Shown: one piece after another, positions 55,854-63,948 of the stretch
Numbering within the stretch: the stretch's first letter is position 1
How the letters are laid out: the number at the start of each line of letters is the position of its first letter
Virus record (IMG/VR): IMGVR_UViG_3300048919_000123
Location: 19,665-83,664 of that record
Reading direction: 5' to 3' (one strand)
Length of the DNA: 64,000 nucleotides
Source: a virus
Position numbers and translations under genes: made by a program
Notes under the pieces: model-generated
The model's database searches: none
Told to the model about the DNA's origin: nothing
The model's input: only the letters and a program-made list of their open reading frames with translations

Positions 55854-56539
55854 AAGCAGAATACATCGATCACATGGGCAGCGACCTCTCGGTTGTCCGA
55901 GCGGCTAAGGTCAGCTTCGCCAACGACGAGACGGTGCAGCAGTTCATCACAGCCGAGATGGCTGAGCGTATGTCCGCTGATCAGGGCGTAACAGTCCGCT
56001 CCCACGAAGGCCTGATCAACTACCTGGCCCGGCATCACCACTGGACTCCGTTCGCCCACACCTCGATCACCTTGAAGATGGCTGCACCGGTGCCGATCCG
56101 CACCCAGTGCTTCAAGCACAAGGTGGGCTTCGTCGAGAACGAAGAGAGCCGGCGCTACATCAGCGATCGGCCGGTGCTGTTCGTGCCGGAGGTGTTCCGC
56201 CAGGCGCCGGACGGTGACAAGGTCAAGCAGGGCAGCGCCGGCCCGCACCCTAACAACGACATCATCTGCCAAGCCTATGTCCAGCGCTGCGAGGACATGA
56301 TCAATTTCTACGAGGAGCTGGTGAAGCAGGGCGTGGCGCCAGAGCAGGCCCGCTTTGTGCTCCCGCAGGGCTGCGAAGTGAACTGGTACTGGACAGGCAG
56401 CCTGTATGCCTATGCTTGTGCCTACCTGAAGCGCGTCGACTCCCATGCACAGGGGGAAGTGCGCGACTTGTTCACCGAAATCGGGCCGATCATGCAGAAG
56501 CTGTTCCCGTACAGCTGGAACGCCCTGACAGGAGAGTGA
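55850..56539 (+). CDS. thyX: Flavin-dependent thymidylate synthase
   Basis: 229 aa. It makes dTMP from dUMP using FAD and methylenetetrahydrofolate. Conserved parts are FANDETVQQF, NYLARHHHWTPFAHTSITLK and the ThyX motif region RTQCFKHKVGFVENEESRRY (84-103), in which the usual RHR is KHK followed eight residues later by Ser100. The later GCEVNWYWTGSLYAYACAYL also fits phage ThyX enzymes. With the MazG and dNMP kinase genes it forms a dTMP/dNTP supply set. ATGA overlap upstream. Confidence 0.92.
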   Translation: MKAEYIDHMGSDLSVVRAAKVSFANDETVQQFITAEMAERMSADQGVTVRSHEGLINYLARHHHWTPFAHTSITLKMAAPVPIRTQCFKHKVGFVENEESRRYISDRPVLFVPEVFRQAPDGDKVKQGSAGPHPNNDIICQAYVQRCEDMINFYEELVKQGVAPEQARFVLPQGCEVNWYWTGSLYAYACAYLKRVDSHAQGEVRDLFTEIGPIMQKLFPYSWNALTGE

Positions 56540-56541
56540 CC

Positions 56542-56817
56542 ATGAAAATGCTCAAGTTCGGCCTCAATACGGGCACCAACCTGCTTCAGGTTCCCGGTGG
56601 TCTTTCGGTGGACTCGACGGTGCAGCATCAGCCCGCACAACCCCATTCGCTGCAGTTGTGGACGCTGGTCGACGACAAGCTTCCCCCGGTGCAGGCCGAG
56701 ATTTACGTCGCGAGAACCGGCGAAGACCTCGACCCGAACAAGAACTACATCAACCTGGGCACCTGCCAGCTACACGGAGGGGGCACTGTGTTGCACGCTC
56801 TCTTCATTCAGGAGTAA
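56542..56817 (+). CDS. Hypothetical protein, 91 aa
   Basis: ATG 56542 with AGGAGAG upstream (MKMLKFGLNTGTNLLQVPGG). Beta-rich and compact, with LQLWTLVDDKLPPVQAEIYV and LGTCQLHGGGTVLHALFIQE. Resembles small phage proteins of unknown function placed next to polymerases; not assigned. Confidence 0.65.
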   Translation: MKMLKFGLNTGTNLLQVPGGLSVDSTVQHQPAQPHSLQLWTLVDDKLPPVQAEIYVARTGEDLDPNKNYINLGTCQLHGGGTVLHALFIQE

Positions 56818-56820
56818 CCC

Positions 56821-59800
56821 ATGACCGAACATCCATTACAAATCATCGACTTCCGAGCGACAGTTAAACACGCTTATTACGGGGTGAGTGACAAGACCCT
56901 GCACTGCGTGAAGCTGGATCGGAAGTTCGCGGAATGGGAAGCCGCCGCCGGCGACTTCCTGACCCGCTACCTGCGGCCGATGCTGGAGCAGGGTTCCTCA
57001 CCGCGTGAAATGGTCATCGCTCACGACGCCGGCCGCGCTTACCGCACCGGCATCTACCCGGCCTACAAGGGCCAGAAGGAAAAGAAGGACGAGAACAAAA
57101 GCCCTGTCGAGATCGAGCAGTACAAGCTGCTGATGAACTGGGCCAAACGGTTCTTCGCAGCACTCGGCGCCACCCAGCTGTTCGTGGAAGGCGTCGAAGC
57201 GGATGACCTGATCGCCTGGATTTGCCAGATGGTTAAAGGGCCGAAGGACATCCGCACGGTCGACGAAGACATGCTGCAGCTGGTCGACGCCGACACCATC
57301 GTGACCCTGAAGAACGTCGCCCACTACGGCGCCGACGGGGTGTACCCCGAGGGCCACGCTCTGGAAGGGCTGCCCTACCGCCTGACCAGCTTCGCCAAGT
57401 CGATCATGGGCGACAGCTCCGACAACTACAAAGGCGTCACGGGGATGGGCCCGGCAAAGGTCTTGACGCTGCTGAAGAACTACGGCGCCGACGGCCTGGA
57501 CGAGCTGGCCCACATCGTCGACACCGGCAACACCGATCTCCTCGATGAAACCATTGAGGCCTCCAACGACAAGATCCTGATCAAGCTCAAGGAGAACTTT
57601 GGCGACTGGAAGATGGGCTGGCGCCTGGCGTCTTTGAAGCCGGAGCTGTGCTGGAAGCCGCGGCAGCGCAAGCTGACCAAGCTGAAGATCCACAAGCGCG
57701 TGCCAGATCCGACCGCGCTGTACAACTGCCTGAAGGAAGTCGGCTGCGAGGACATGTGGGAGGCGGAGTATTGCCACCTGATGCCGTCGCCGATGATCGT
57801 CGACGCCAACAACTGGCCGGAGATGCGTGAAGCGATCTTCGCAGAGATCAAGGCCGGGAACCTGACCGCGTTCGACTATGAGTCGTCGGACAAGAACCCG
57901 ATCATGGACTTCCGCCGCGCTTCGCAGGCCGGTAGCAACTTCGTCGACATGCTCAGCCAGGAGCTGGCCGGCGCCTCGTTCCAGTTCGGCCGGCACCTGG
58001 AGAACGTGATCTACATCCCGGTCGATCACAAGGACAGCGCCAACCTGAACAAAGAGGTGATCCTGGAGATCCTTGAGTTCGCCGGCGAGCACACCCAGCG
58101 AGTGGCCCACAACGCCTTGTTCGAAGGCGTGGTCAGCTTCACCAACCTCGGCGCCTGGCTGACCAACATCCAAGACACCCGGATGATGCAGCGCTTCTAC
58201 GACGAGAACATGGAAGCGGGTCTGAAGGCGATCTCGCTGAACTACCTGTCCTACGAGCAGACCTCGTTCCAAGACACCCTGGCGGCCGGTAACGGCGGCG
58301 AGGGCGTCAACATGATGTGCGAGCTGACCGCTGACGAAGTCTTCAGCTACGGCACCGACGACAGCTTGGTGACTGGCCACCTGCATGACCTGCTGAAGCT
58401 TCTGCTGCAGCTGGATGGGCAGTGGGACTTCTACCGGCAGTGGGCTGTGCGTCCGACCGAGGTGCTGCAGCGTGCCTACGTGGCTGGTTCAAACATGAAC
58501 TGGGCGCTGCAGAAGCGCATCCACTCCAAGGATCTGGAAACCATCCGCACCGGCATGATCGAACTTCGCGAGATCCTCGAGAAGAACGTCACCGGCAACA
58601 TCACCCCCGGCGCCAAATCGCTGATCGACGCGGAGAAGGATTACATCTTCCGCGCGGCGAAGAAGAAAGCCGATGGCAACGTGGAGGCAGCCAACCTCAA
58701 GGTGTCTGAGTGGCGCAAGAAGATCGAAGCGTCCTGCCAATACACGCCGTACCGCGAAGAGTCGGTAATGCCGACTTTTGCCTTTACGCCGACTCAGCTG
58801 AACCCGGCGTTCGAGAAGGTCGGCCTGCCAAAAATCGAGAAGGTCACCCTCAAGGCGATCACCGAGTGGTTTGAAGCAGCGGGCGCTGCGGGTTTCCGCG
58901 ATGAATGGAAGCTGACCGAGCAGCAAGTTGAAGTCGTCGACATGATCGCCGCCGCCGTCAACGCCGGCTGCCTGAAAATGGGTGATCTACGTCGCAAAGC
59001 TGAAGAAATGGATTCGGCAGAAGACGTCTGCGATGCCAAGCTGGCGACCGCCGAGAAGGTGTTCGACCAACTGGGTGAGCTGATCCAGCGGCTGGCCGGC
59101 GTGGAGCCACGGATCGTGCAGTTTGGCGACCCGTTGAACGTGGGCAGCCCGGCCCAGATGCAGCAACTGCTGTATTGCAAGATCGGGATGCCAGTGCGGC
59201 TGCGCGGCAAGACCCCGGGCAAAGGTCGGTTGTCCATCGGCATCAAGGAAGCAGGCCCGTCTACCGACGAGCAAGCGATCCTCACCGCCCTGGCGAACGA
59301 CGTGCCGGAAGACTGCTGGCAGCGTGAGGCTCTGCAGGTACTGCGCGTGGTCAAATCGGCCAGCACCCGCTGCAGCCTGTTCCACGACAAGTACCCGATG
59401 TGGCGTCACCGTGACGGTCACGTTCACCCGATCGTTACCGACGCAGGCACCGACACCACCCGGCCAACGGCGAGCGCGCCGAACAGCCTGCAGGTGCCGA
59501 AGAAGGGCGAAGGCAAGGTCATGCGGTCGATCTACATCCCGCCGAACAAGGACTACTTGTGCGTGGCGATCGACTTCAACGGCCAGGAGATCCGTCTCAT
59601 GGCCAACCTCGCCAACGACCCGGTGATGCTGTCGGTGTACGAGCCGGGCAACGAGAAAGACCTGCACAGCATGACCGGTGCCGGTATCGCGAAGATGGAC
59701 TACATGGAGTTCTGCCTGGCCAAGGACAACAGGGAGCACAAGCTGCACAAGCTGGCCGTGGCGATTCGCGGCAAGGCCAAGACCATCAACTTCGGTATGG

Positions 59801-60477
59801 CCTACGGCGCAGGCGCTGGCACCCTGTCCCGCAACCTCATTGCACCACTGGAGGAAGCGAAACAGCTGCTGGAGCAGACCATGGCGCTGTACTGGCGCAT
59901 CCGCCCATGGCAGGAAGAAACCGCAGCGTTCATGGAGAAAAACGGCTTTACGCTCACCGCGTTCGGCACCAAGCGGCACGCCACGCCGGACATCTTCAGC
60001 AACGACGGCGGCAAGGTGGCGCGGCAGCACCGTCAGGGCACCAACGCAACGATTCAGGGCAGCGCGGCGCAGATGCTTCGCATCGTGCTCACCCGGATCG
60101 CCGAAAGCGGCCTGATGGATCGCCTGCGCATGTCCTTCTTCGCGCCGATCTACGACGAAGTGGTGTCGTGGGTGCACAAGGACGACGTCCTGGCTTACTG
60201 CCAAGAGGTCGGCCGGTTCATGGAAGAATCGACACCGCCGGGGCACAAAGTTCGACAAGTACCGGAGTTCTCTATCGGCTGTGACTGGGGTAGAGTGCAG
60301 GAGCTGGGCCGGGACATCAGCCCGGACAACGTGGCCAAGTTCGTCGCCGAGGCGCTGGAAGAAGGCCGCGACATCTGGGAGAAAGACGTGCTGGAACCTT
60401 TCGATCCGATCCGCAAGGCGACCTACATCGAGGCGGATGAGGACGAGGAGGTGGCGGTTGAAAACATCGCCGACTAA
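56821..60477 (+). CDS. Family A DNA polymerase with 5'-3' and 3'-5' exonuclease domains
   Basis: 1218 aa. The N-terminal FEN/PIN domain has EADDL (126-130), RTVDEDMLQLV (145-155) and GDSSDNYKGVTGMGPAK (197-213). The DEDD proofreading domain has FDYESSD (about 349) and HNALFEG (about 430). A helical insert (about 580-830) follows. The polymerase domain has motif A VAIDFNGQEIRLMANL (about 913-928), motif B RGKAKTINFGMAYGAG (about 982-997) and motif C IYDEVVSW (about 1109-1116). Motif C has Tyr where bacterial Pol I has His. It is larger than Escherichia coli Pol I (928 aa). The main replicative polymerase of the phage. Confidence 0.95.
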   Translation: MTEHPLQIIDFRATVKHAYYGVSDKTLHCVKLDRKFAEWEAAAGDFLTRYLRPMLEQGSSPREMVIAHDAGRAYRTGIYPAYKGQKEKKDENKSPVEIEQYKLLMNWAKRFFAALGATQLFVEGVEADDLIAWICQMVKGPKDIRTVDEDMLQLVDADTIVTLKNVAHYGADGVYPEGHALEGLPYRLTSFAKSIMGDSSDNYKGVTGMGPAKVLTLLKNYGADGLDELAHIVDTGNTDLLDETIEASNDKILIKLKENFGDWKMGWRLASLKPELCWKPRQRKLTKLKIHKRVPDPTALYNCLKEVGCEDMWEAEYCHLMPSPMIVDANNWPEMREAIFAEIKAGNLTAFDYESSDKNPIMDFRRASQAGSNFVDMLSQELAGASFQFGRHLENVIYIPVDHKDSANLNKEVILEILEFAGEHTQRVAHNALFEGVVSFTNLGAWLTNIQDTRMMQRFYDENMEAGLKAISLNYLSYEQTSFQDTLAAGNGGEGVNMMCELTADEVFSYGTDDSLVTGHLHDLLKLLLQLDGQWDFYRQWAVRPTEVLQRAYVAGSNMNWALQKRIHSKDLETIRTGMIELREILEKNVTGNITPGAKSLIDAEKDYIFRAAKKKADGNVEAANLKVSEWRKKIEASCQYTPYREESVMPTFAFTPTQLNPAFEKVGLPKIEKVTLKAITEWFEAAGAAGFRDEWKLTEQQVEVVDMIAAAVNAGCLKMGDLRRKAEEMDSAEDVCDAKLATAEKVFDQLGELIQRLAGVEPRIVQFGDPLNVGSPAQMQQLLYCKIGMPVRLRGKTPGKGRLSIGIKEAGPSTDEQAILTALANDVPEDCWQREALQVLRVVKSASTRCSLFHDKYPMWRHRDGHVHPIVTDAGTDTTRPTASAPNSLQVPKKGEGKVMRSIYIPPNKDYLCVAIDFNGQEIRLMANLANDPVMLSVYEPGNEKDLHSMTGAGIAKMDYMEFCLAKDNREHKLHKLAVAIRGKAKTINFGMAYGAGAGTLSRNLIAPLEEAKQLLEQTMALYWRIRPWQEETAAFMEKNGFTLTAFGTKRHATPDIFSNDGGKVARQHRQGTNATIQGSAAQMLRIVLTRIAESGLMDRLRMSFFAPIYDEVVSWVHKDDVLAYCQEVGRFMEESTPPGHKVRQVPEFSIGCDWGRVQELGRDISPDNVAKFVAEALEEGRDIWEKDVLEPFDPIRKATYIEADEDEEVAVENIAD

Positions 60478-60757
60478 AGGCGGCTGGTGGGATAAGTTCC
60501 GGGAGGCTGTTCTCAGCCTCCCTGAGCCATCCCCGGCGAGGTCAATTGACGTTGACCAGATGCTCGCCGACAACACCCGCCTGCTGGAGGAGAACCAGCG
60601 CCTGCGGGAAACCGCTGCAACTGTCCGTGAGCTGCGCAAGCAGCTCGCTGACTCCAAGCATAACGAGTCACTCATGGCCAGGAGGATTGAGGCTTTCCGC
60701 CGTAAATGGCCAGCCATCCACAAAGATTTCTTCACAGCCGAAAGGAAAACCCAATGA
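60458..60757 (+). CDS. Coiled-coil hypothetical protein with TTG start
   Basis: 99 aa from a TTG at 60458 preceded by GAGGAGG, overlapping the end of the polymerase gene by 20 bases. Residues about 35-85 are a Leu/Arg/Glu coiled coil (DNTRLLEENQRLRETAATVR; ELRKQLADSKHNESLMARRI). An internal ATG (60558) is a poorer alternative. Possibly a small replication accessory protein. Unknown. Confidence 0.6.
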   Translation: MKTSPTKGGWWDKFREAVLSLPEPSPARSIDVDQMLADNTRLLEENQRLRETAATVRELRKQLADSKHNESLMARRIEAFRRKWPAIHKDFFTAERKTQ

Positions 60758-61500
60758 GCTTCAATGGACAGAGTATCAAGGCTTTAGCCCACGACTACGA
60801 GACCACGGGGGTGGATGCAGCAACTTGCGGCGTCCTGCAGTCAGCCCTGTGCATCGTGACCGTTCACCAGACCGGTGAGTTTGAAATCCACGACAAGGAC
60901 GTGACCTTGTTGAACCCCGGGCAGGAGATTCACCCGGAAGCCTCGAAGGTACACGGCTACTACGCCCACGACCTGATCGACGAGAAGCCATGGGAAGCCT
61001 ACCTGGCTGAACAGATGCAGACCGTCAACGAGATGAAGTTGGACGCCGTGATCGGCTACAACAGCGCAACCTTCGACAACCGTATTGCCGCCCGTGTCGG
61101 TCTGCGCGCGCCGAAGTCCATCGACCTGATGAAGGCCGCCCGCAAGCTGAAGTCCGAACACAAGTGGCCGAGCGCCAAACTGGTTCACTTCTACGAGCAC
61201 CTGGTGGGCTCGCCGCTGGGCAAGGCGCACGATGCCTTCGCCGACGTGGAAGGCACGCTGATCTGCATTAAGCCGTTGTTCAGCTGGGCCAAAGTACAGT
61301 GCCTGGACGAGCTGATGGTCTGGATGCAGGGCGACGATGGCACGCTGGACATGAAGATCGGCTTCGGCAAACACAAGGGCAGCAAGGTCAAGAACCTCGA
61401 CCGCGATTACTGCAAGTGGCTGCTCAGCGACAAGTGCGACATGTTGTTCAGCGATGAGCTGACCCAGTCGCTGAAGCTGCGTCTGGAGCAGCAGTTGTGA
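60754..61500 (+). CDS. DnaQ-type 3'-5' exonuclease with extra C-terminal domain
   Basis: 248 aa from ATG 60754. Exonuclease motifs: HDYETTG with Asp14 and Glu16, a second at GYNSATFDNRI, and a third at KAHDAFADVEGTL with the His-Asp pair of DEDDh enzymes. The C-terminal 50 residues (KIGFGKHKGSKVKNLDRDYC, then KWLLSD) match a small domain often appended to such nucleases. It could proofread, trim recombination intermediates, or degrade host DNA. ATGA overlap upstream. Confidence 0.88.
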   Translation: MSFNGQSIKALAHDYETTGVDAATCGVLQSALCIVTVHQTGEFEIHDKDVTLLNPGQEIHPEASKVHGYYAHDLIDEKPWEAYLAEQMQTVNEMKLDAVIGYNSATFDNRIAARVGLRAPKSIDLMKAARKLKSEHKWPSAKLVHFYEHLVGSPLGKAHDAFADVEGTLICIKPLFSWAKVQCLDELMVWMQGDDGTLDMKIGFGKHKGSKVKNLDRDYCKWLLSDKCDMLFSDELTQSLKLRLEQQL

Positions 61501-62069
61501 TCCTGTTGGGCGTGACCGGCTTGGCCAGGGCCGGGAAAGATCACGCATCTGCCTACCTCGGCCGGCACATGGCGCTGCATCAGTACGCCTTCGCGGAGTC
61601 GCTGAAGACCATGCTCAAATCGGTCTTCGGCGACCATTTCCACAAAGGCGATCGCTCCGAAATCTGCCCGGAAACCTGCAAGTCGTACCGGGTAATGATG
61701 CAGACGCTGGGCACCGAGTGGGGCCGGGAGATGATGAACCCCCAGATCTGGGTCAACCTTGTGGCGCGGCGCTGGAAAGAAATCAACGCGGTGCCGGTCA
61801 TCAGCGGCATGGTGCTCAGCGACGTGCGTTTCGATTCCGAGGCCGAGTGGATCAAGCTCAACGGTGGGGTGATCATCGAGATCGTCCGCCCTGATCTGGA
61901 GACGCCAGGCTTGGTGGAGAAGGCGCTCAGCGCGGTGGGGATCCCCGGCCATGTAAGCGAGAAGGGCATCAACCGCGACTACATCAGCCACACCGTGGTC
62001 AACGACGGCTCGCTGGCCGACTTCGACATCAAGCTGATGGGGTTGATCGACCAACTCAAGGAAGGCTGA
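61497..62069 (+). CDS. Deoxynucleoside monophosphate kinase
   Basis: 190 aa from a GTG at 61497 that overlaps the exonuclease stop. P-loop GVTGLARAGKDHAS (6-19), then AFAESLKTMLKSVFG and QTLGTEWGREMMNPQIWVNL, which resemble T4 gene 1-type dNMP kinases. The enzyme would phosphorylate dTMP, dGMP or modified dNMPs, working after ThyX. The LID region is not obvious by eye. Family call good, substrate open. Confidence 0.85.
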   Translation: MILLGVTGLARAGKDHASAYLGRHMALHQYAFAESLKTMLKSVFGDHFHKGDRSEICPETCKSYRVMMQTLGTEWGREMMNPQIWVNLVARRWKEINAVPVISGMVLSDVRFDSEAEWIKLNGGVIIEIVRPDLETPGLVEKALSAVGIPGHVSEKGINRDYISHTVVNDGSLADFDIKLMGLIDQLKEG

Positions 62070-62071
62070 CC

Positions 62072-62593
62072 ATGGCTGCCAGCATCGGGAAAGTGTTCGA
62101 GAAGGAGATGATTCAGGTGTTCAAGATGCTGTTCGAGCAGCGCCTTGTCAGCTACCACCGCCTTTCGGACTCCGGAGCCGCCGGCTCCATCGTCGCTGAG
62201 CAGCCAAGCGATTACCTCCTCGGCCTTCCTGCGGGGTGTCAGAACCTGCAGGACGGCCAGAGGCTGTGTTTCCTCGAGGTGAAAGCCAGTGAGGAGCACA
62301 GCACGATGCCAAAAGCCGCGGTGCGGCCGGCGCAGCGTGGGGCGATAGCCCGGTTCAGGTTCCTGCTCGGCCTGCCCTACTACATCATGTTCTGGGATGC
62401 GCAGAATGGTGTGATCCAGCTGTGGGACGGCATCGCCGTGCACGACACAGCGCGGATCGACAAACACCACCTGCTGGCCACCTGGCCGAACGTTGGGGTG
62501 ATCAACAAGCTGCAGCGACAGCGCGTGGTGGATCTGATTGCCGACTACTTCCGCATACCGACGTATGCGGATACACTGAACAAATCCCGCTAA
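62072..62593 (+). CDS. PD-(D/E)XK nuclease, possible Holliday junction resolvase
   Basis: 173 aa. Helical start with Glu10 (GKVFEKEMIQVF), then Asp47 in QPSDYLLGLP and FLEVKAS with Glu69 and Lys71, the PD-(D/E)XK pattern. RPAQRGAIARFRFLLGLPYY and IMFWDAQNGVIQLWDG follow as in RecU/VRR-type resolvases or phage endonucleases. It would resolve branched DNA before packaging. The last codons fall in a border element. Confidence 0.75.
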   Translation: MAASIGKVFEKEMIQVFKMLFEQRLVSYHRLSDSGAAGSIVAEQPSDYLLGLPAGCQNLQDGQRLCFLEVKASEEHSTMPKAAVRPAQRGAIARFRFLLGLPYYIMFWDAQNGVIQLWDGIAVHDTARIDKHHLLATWPNVGVINKLQRQRVVDLIADYFRIPTYADTLNKSR

Positions 62594-62605
62594 GTAGCGG
62601 GGTTT
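62582..62605 (+). terminator. Border-element hairpin at the nuclease stop
   Basis: AAATCCCGCT, loop AAGT, AGCGGGGTTT (ten pairs with one T-G), then CTAATTTTGG. The TAA stop of the nuclease gene lies in the stem and loop. Terminator-like and a member of the dispersed element family. Confidence 0.75.
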
Positions 62606-62625
62606 CTAATTTTGGGGTGTGGACT

Positions 62626-63774
62626 ATGAAAGTATTGTCAGAGAAGACGCTGTACAAGAATCACGGGAAAGCGATCGGCTGGTGGAAGGTGGAAGCGTGT
62701 GACCTGGGGGACGGTAAGGCAGGCCTGCGCATCACGTTCGCCAAAACCATGGACGGCGCCGTCGTCGAGAAGAGCTCGGCGGTCAAGGGCGTAAACATCG
62801 GCAAGGCCAACGAGACCACCCCTTCGCAGCAAGCGATCGCTGAAGCAGAGTCGCGCTGGAAGAAGCAGCTCGACAAGGGTTACGTCGAGACCGAGGAAGC
62901 CGCCACCGCTCCGGCTACCAACGCCAGCGGCAACGAGATGCCGATGCTGGCGCAGCCAATCGAAAAGGTGAAGCCAGAGAAGGTCGACTGGGCCAACGCC
63001 TTCGTGCAGCCGAAACTCGATGGTCACCGCTGCCTGTCGAAGAATGGTCTGATGTACAGCCGCAACGGCAAGCCGATCAACCTGCCCCACATCGCTGAAG
63101 CCCTGGCGCTGCTGGGCGACGTTCACCTGGACGGCGAGCTGTACTGCCACGGGATCTCGCTGCAGGAGATTGGCAGCCTGATTAAAGATCCCCGCGAAGA
63201 ATCGAAGGTCATCGAATACCACATCTACGACATGGTCGCCGGTGACCAGTTCTCTGACCGGTATGCCCGGGCTGCAGCGATCCTCGGCCAAACGCCTTAT
63301 CAGGTGACTCACTCCACAGCGCAGTCGCCGCTGAAGCTGGTGTCGACGGTGCGCGTTGACAGCCTGGCCGGCGCCAAGCATCTGCACCAGCAGTACCTGG
63401 AGCAAGGCTACGAGGGCAGCATCGTCCGCCACGGCAGCAGCGGCTACCTCGACGGCAAGCGTAACCCCGGTCTGCTGAAGATCAAGGACATGGAAGACCA
63501 CGAGTACGAGGTCACCGGCTACGAGGAAGGAACCCCGCTCATCTCCGGCGGCGTCACTTACCGTGTGCCGGTCTGGATTATGAAGGTCGACCAGGAAACT
63601 GACAGAACCTTCAAAGCCACCGCGGCCGGCACCAAAGAAGAGAAGAACGAGCAGTGGGAAGCGCGCGACAGCTACGTCGGTCAGCGCAACGTCGTGCGCC
63701 ATTTCGGGTTCACTCCGGACGGCATCCCGAACCTGCCGGTCTCCAAGTGCTGGGAATCGGACAAAAACGTATGA
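62626..63774 (+). CDS. ATP-dependent DNA ligase
   Basis: 382 aa from ATG 62626. The catalytic motif I is FVQPKLDGHRC with Lys130; motif III is DVHLDGELYCHG; motif IV is QGYEGSIVRHG; motif V is PGLLKIKDM. Residues 1-90 form an extra N-terminal domain (HGKAIGWWKVEACDLGDGKA), resembling a WGR-like or small DNA-binding module. It seals nicks in phage DNA and could complete Okazaki fragments after Pol I. Start chosen after the border element; an upstream reading is the shadow of the nuclease gene. Confidence 0.93.
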   Translation: MKVLSEKTLYKNHGKAIGWWKVEACDLGDGKAGLRITFAKTMDGAVVEKSSAVKGVNIGKANETTPSQQAIAEAESRWKKQLDKGYVETEEAATAPATNASGNEMPMLAQPIEKVKPEKVDWANAFVQPKLDGHRCLSKNGLMYSRNGKPINLPHIAEALALLGDVHLDGELYCHGISLQEIGSLIKDPREESKVIEYHIYDMVAGDQFSDRYARAAAILGQTPYQVTHSTAQSPLKLVSTVRVDSLAGAKHLHQQYLEQGYEGSIVRHGSSGYLDGKRNPGLLKIKDMEDHEYEVTGYEEGTPLISGGVTYRVPVWIMKVDQETDRTFKATAAGTKEEKNEQWEARDSYVGQRNVVRHFGFTPDGIPNLPVSKCWESDKNV

Positions 63775-63902
63775 AAGCCGATATCGCGATGATCCGAGCG
63801 GGAGGCATGCTGGGTTTCGGCCTGTTTATAGGGGTTATGACGGCCTTTTCGGCGTTTGACCTGGCCCACTCAGCTATTGCCTTTGTTGTAGCGATGTTTT
63901 GA
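63771..63902 (+). CDS. Small membrane protein, 43 aa
   Basis: ATG 63771 overlapping the ligase stop (ATGA). Reads MKADIAMIRAGGMLGFGLFI, then GVMTAFSAFDLAHSAIAFVV, with two short hydrophobic helices. Unknown. Confidence 0.6.
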   Translation: MKADIAMIRAGGMLGFGLFIGVMTAFSAFDLAHSAIAFVVAMF

Positions 63903-63909
63903 GTCACCC

Positions 63910-63927
63910 GGGGCAGCATGCTGCCCC
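63910..63927 (+). terminator. Palindromic hairpin
   Basis: GGGGCAGCATGCTGCCCC, a perfect 18-base palindrome followed by ACCCTTG. Separates the ligase unit from the next gene; weak T-run, so terminator activity is uncertain. Confidence 0.65.
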
Positions 63928-63948
63928 ACCCTTGAAATGGATGGAACC

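Noticed and set aside
56998-58386. A 462-codon open frame opposite the DNA polymerase gene
   Set aside because: Same shadow effect; composition is unlike any real gene here and it lies entirely inside the polymerase gene.
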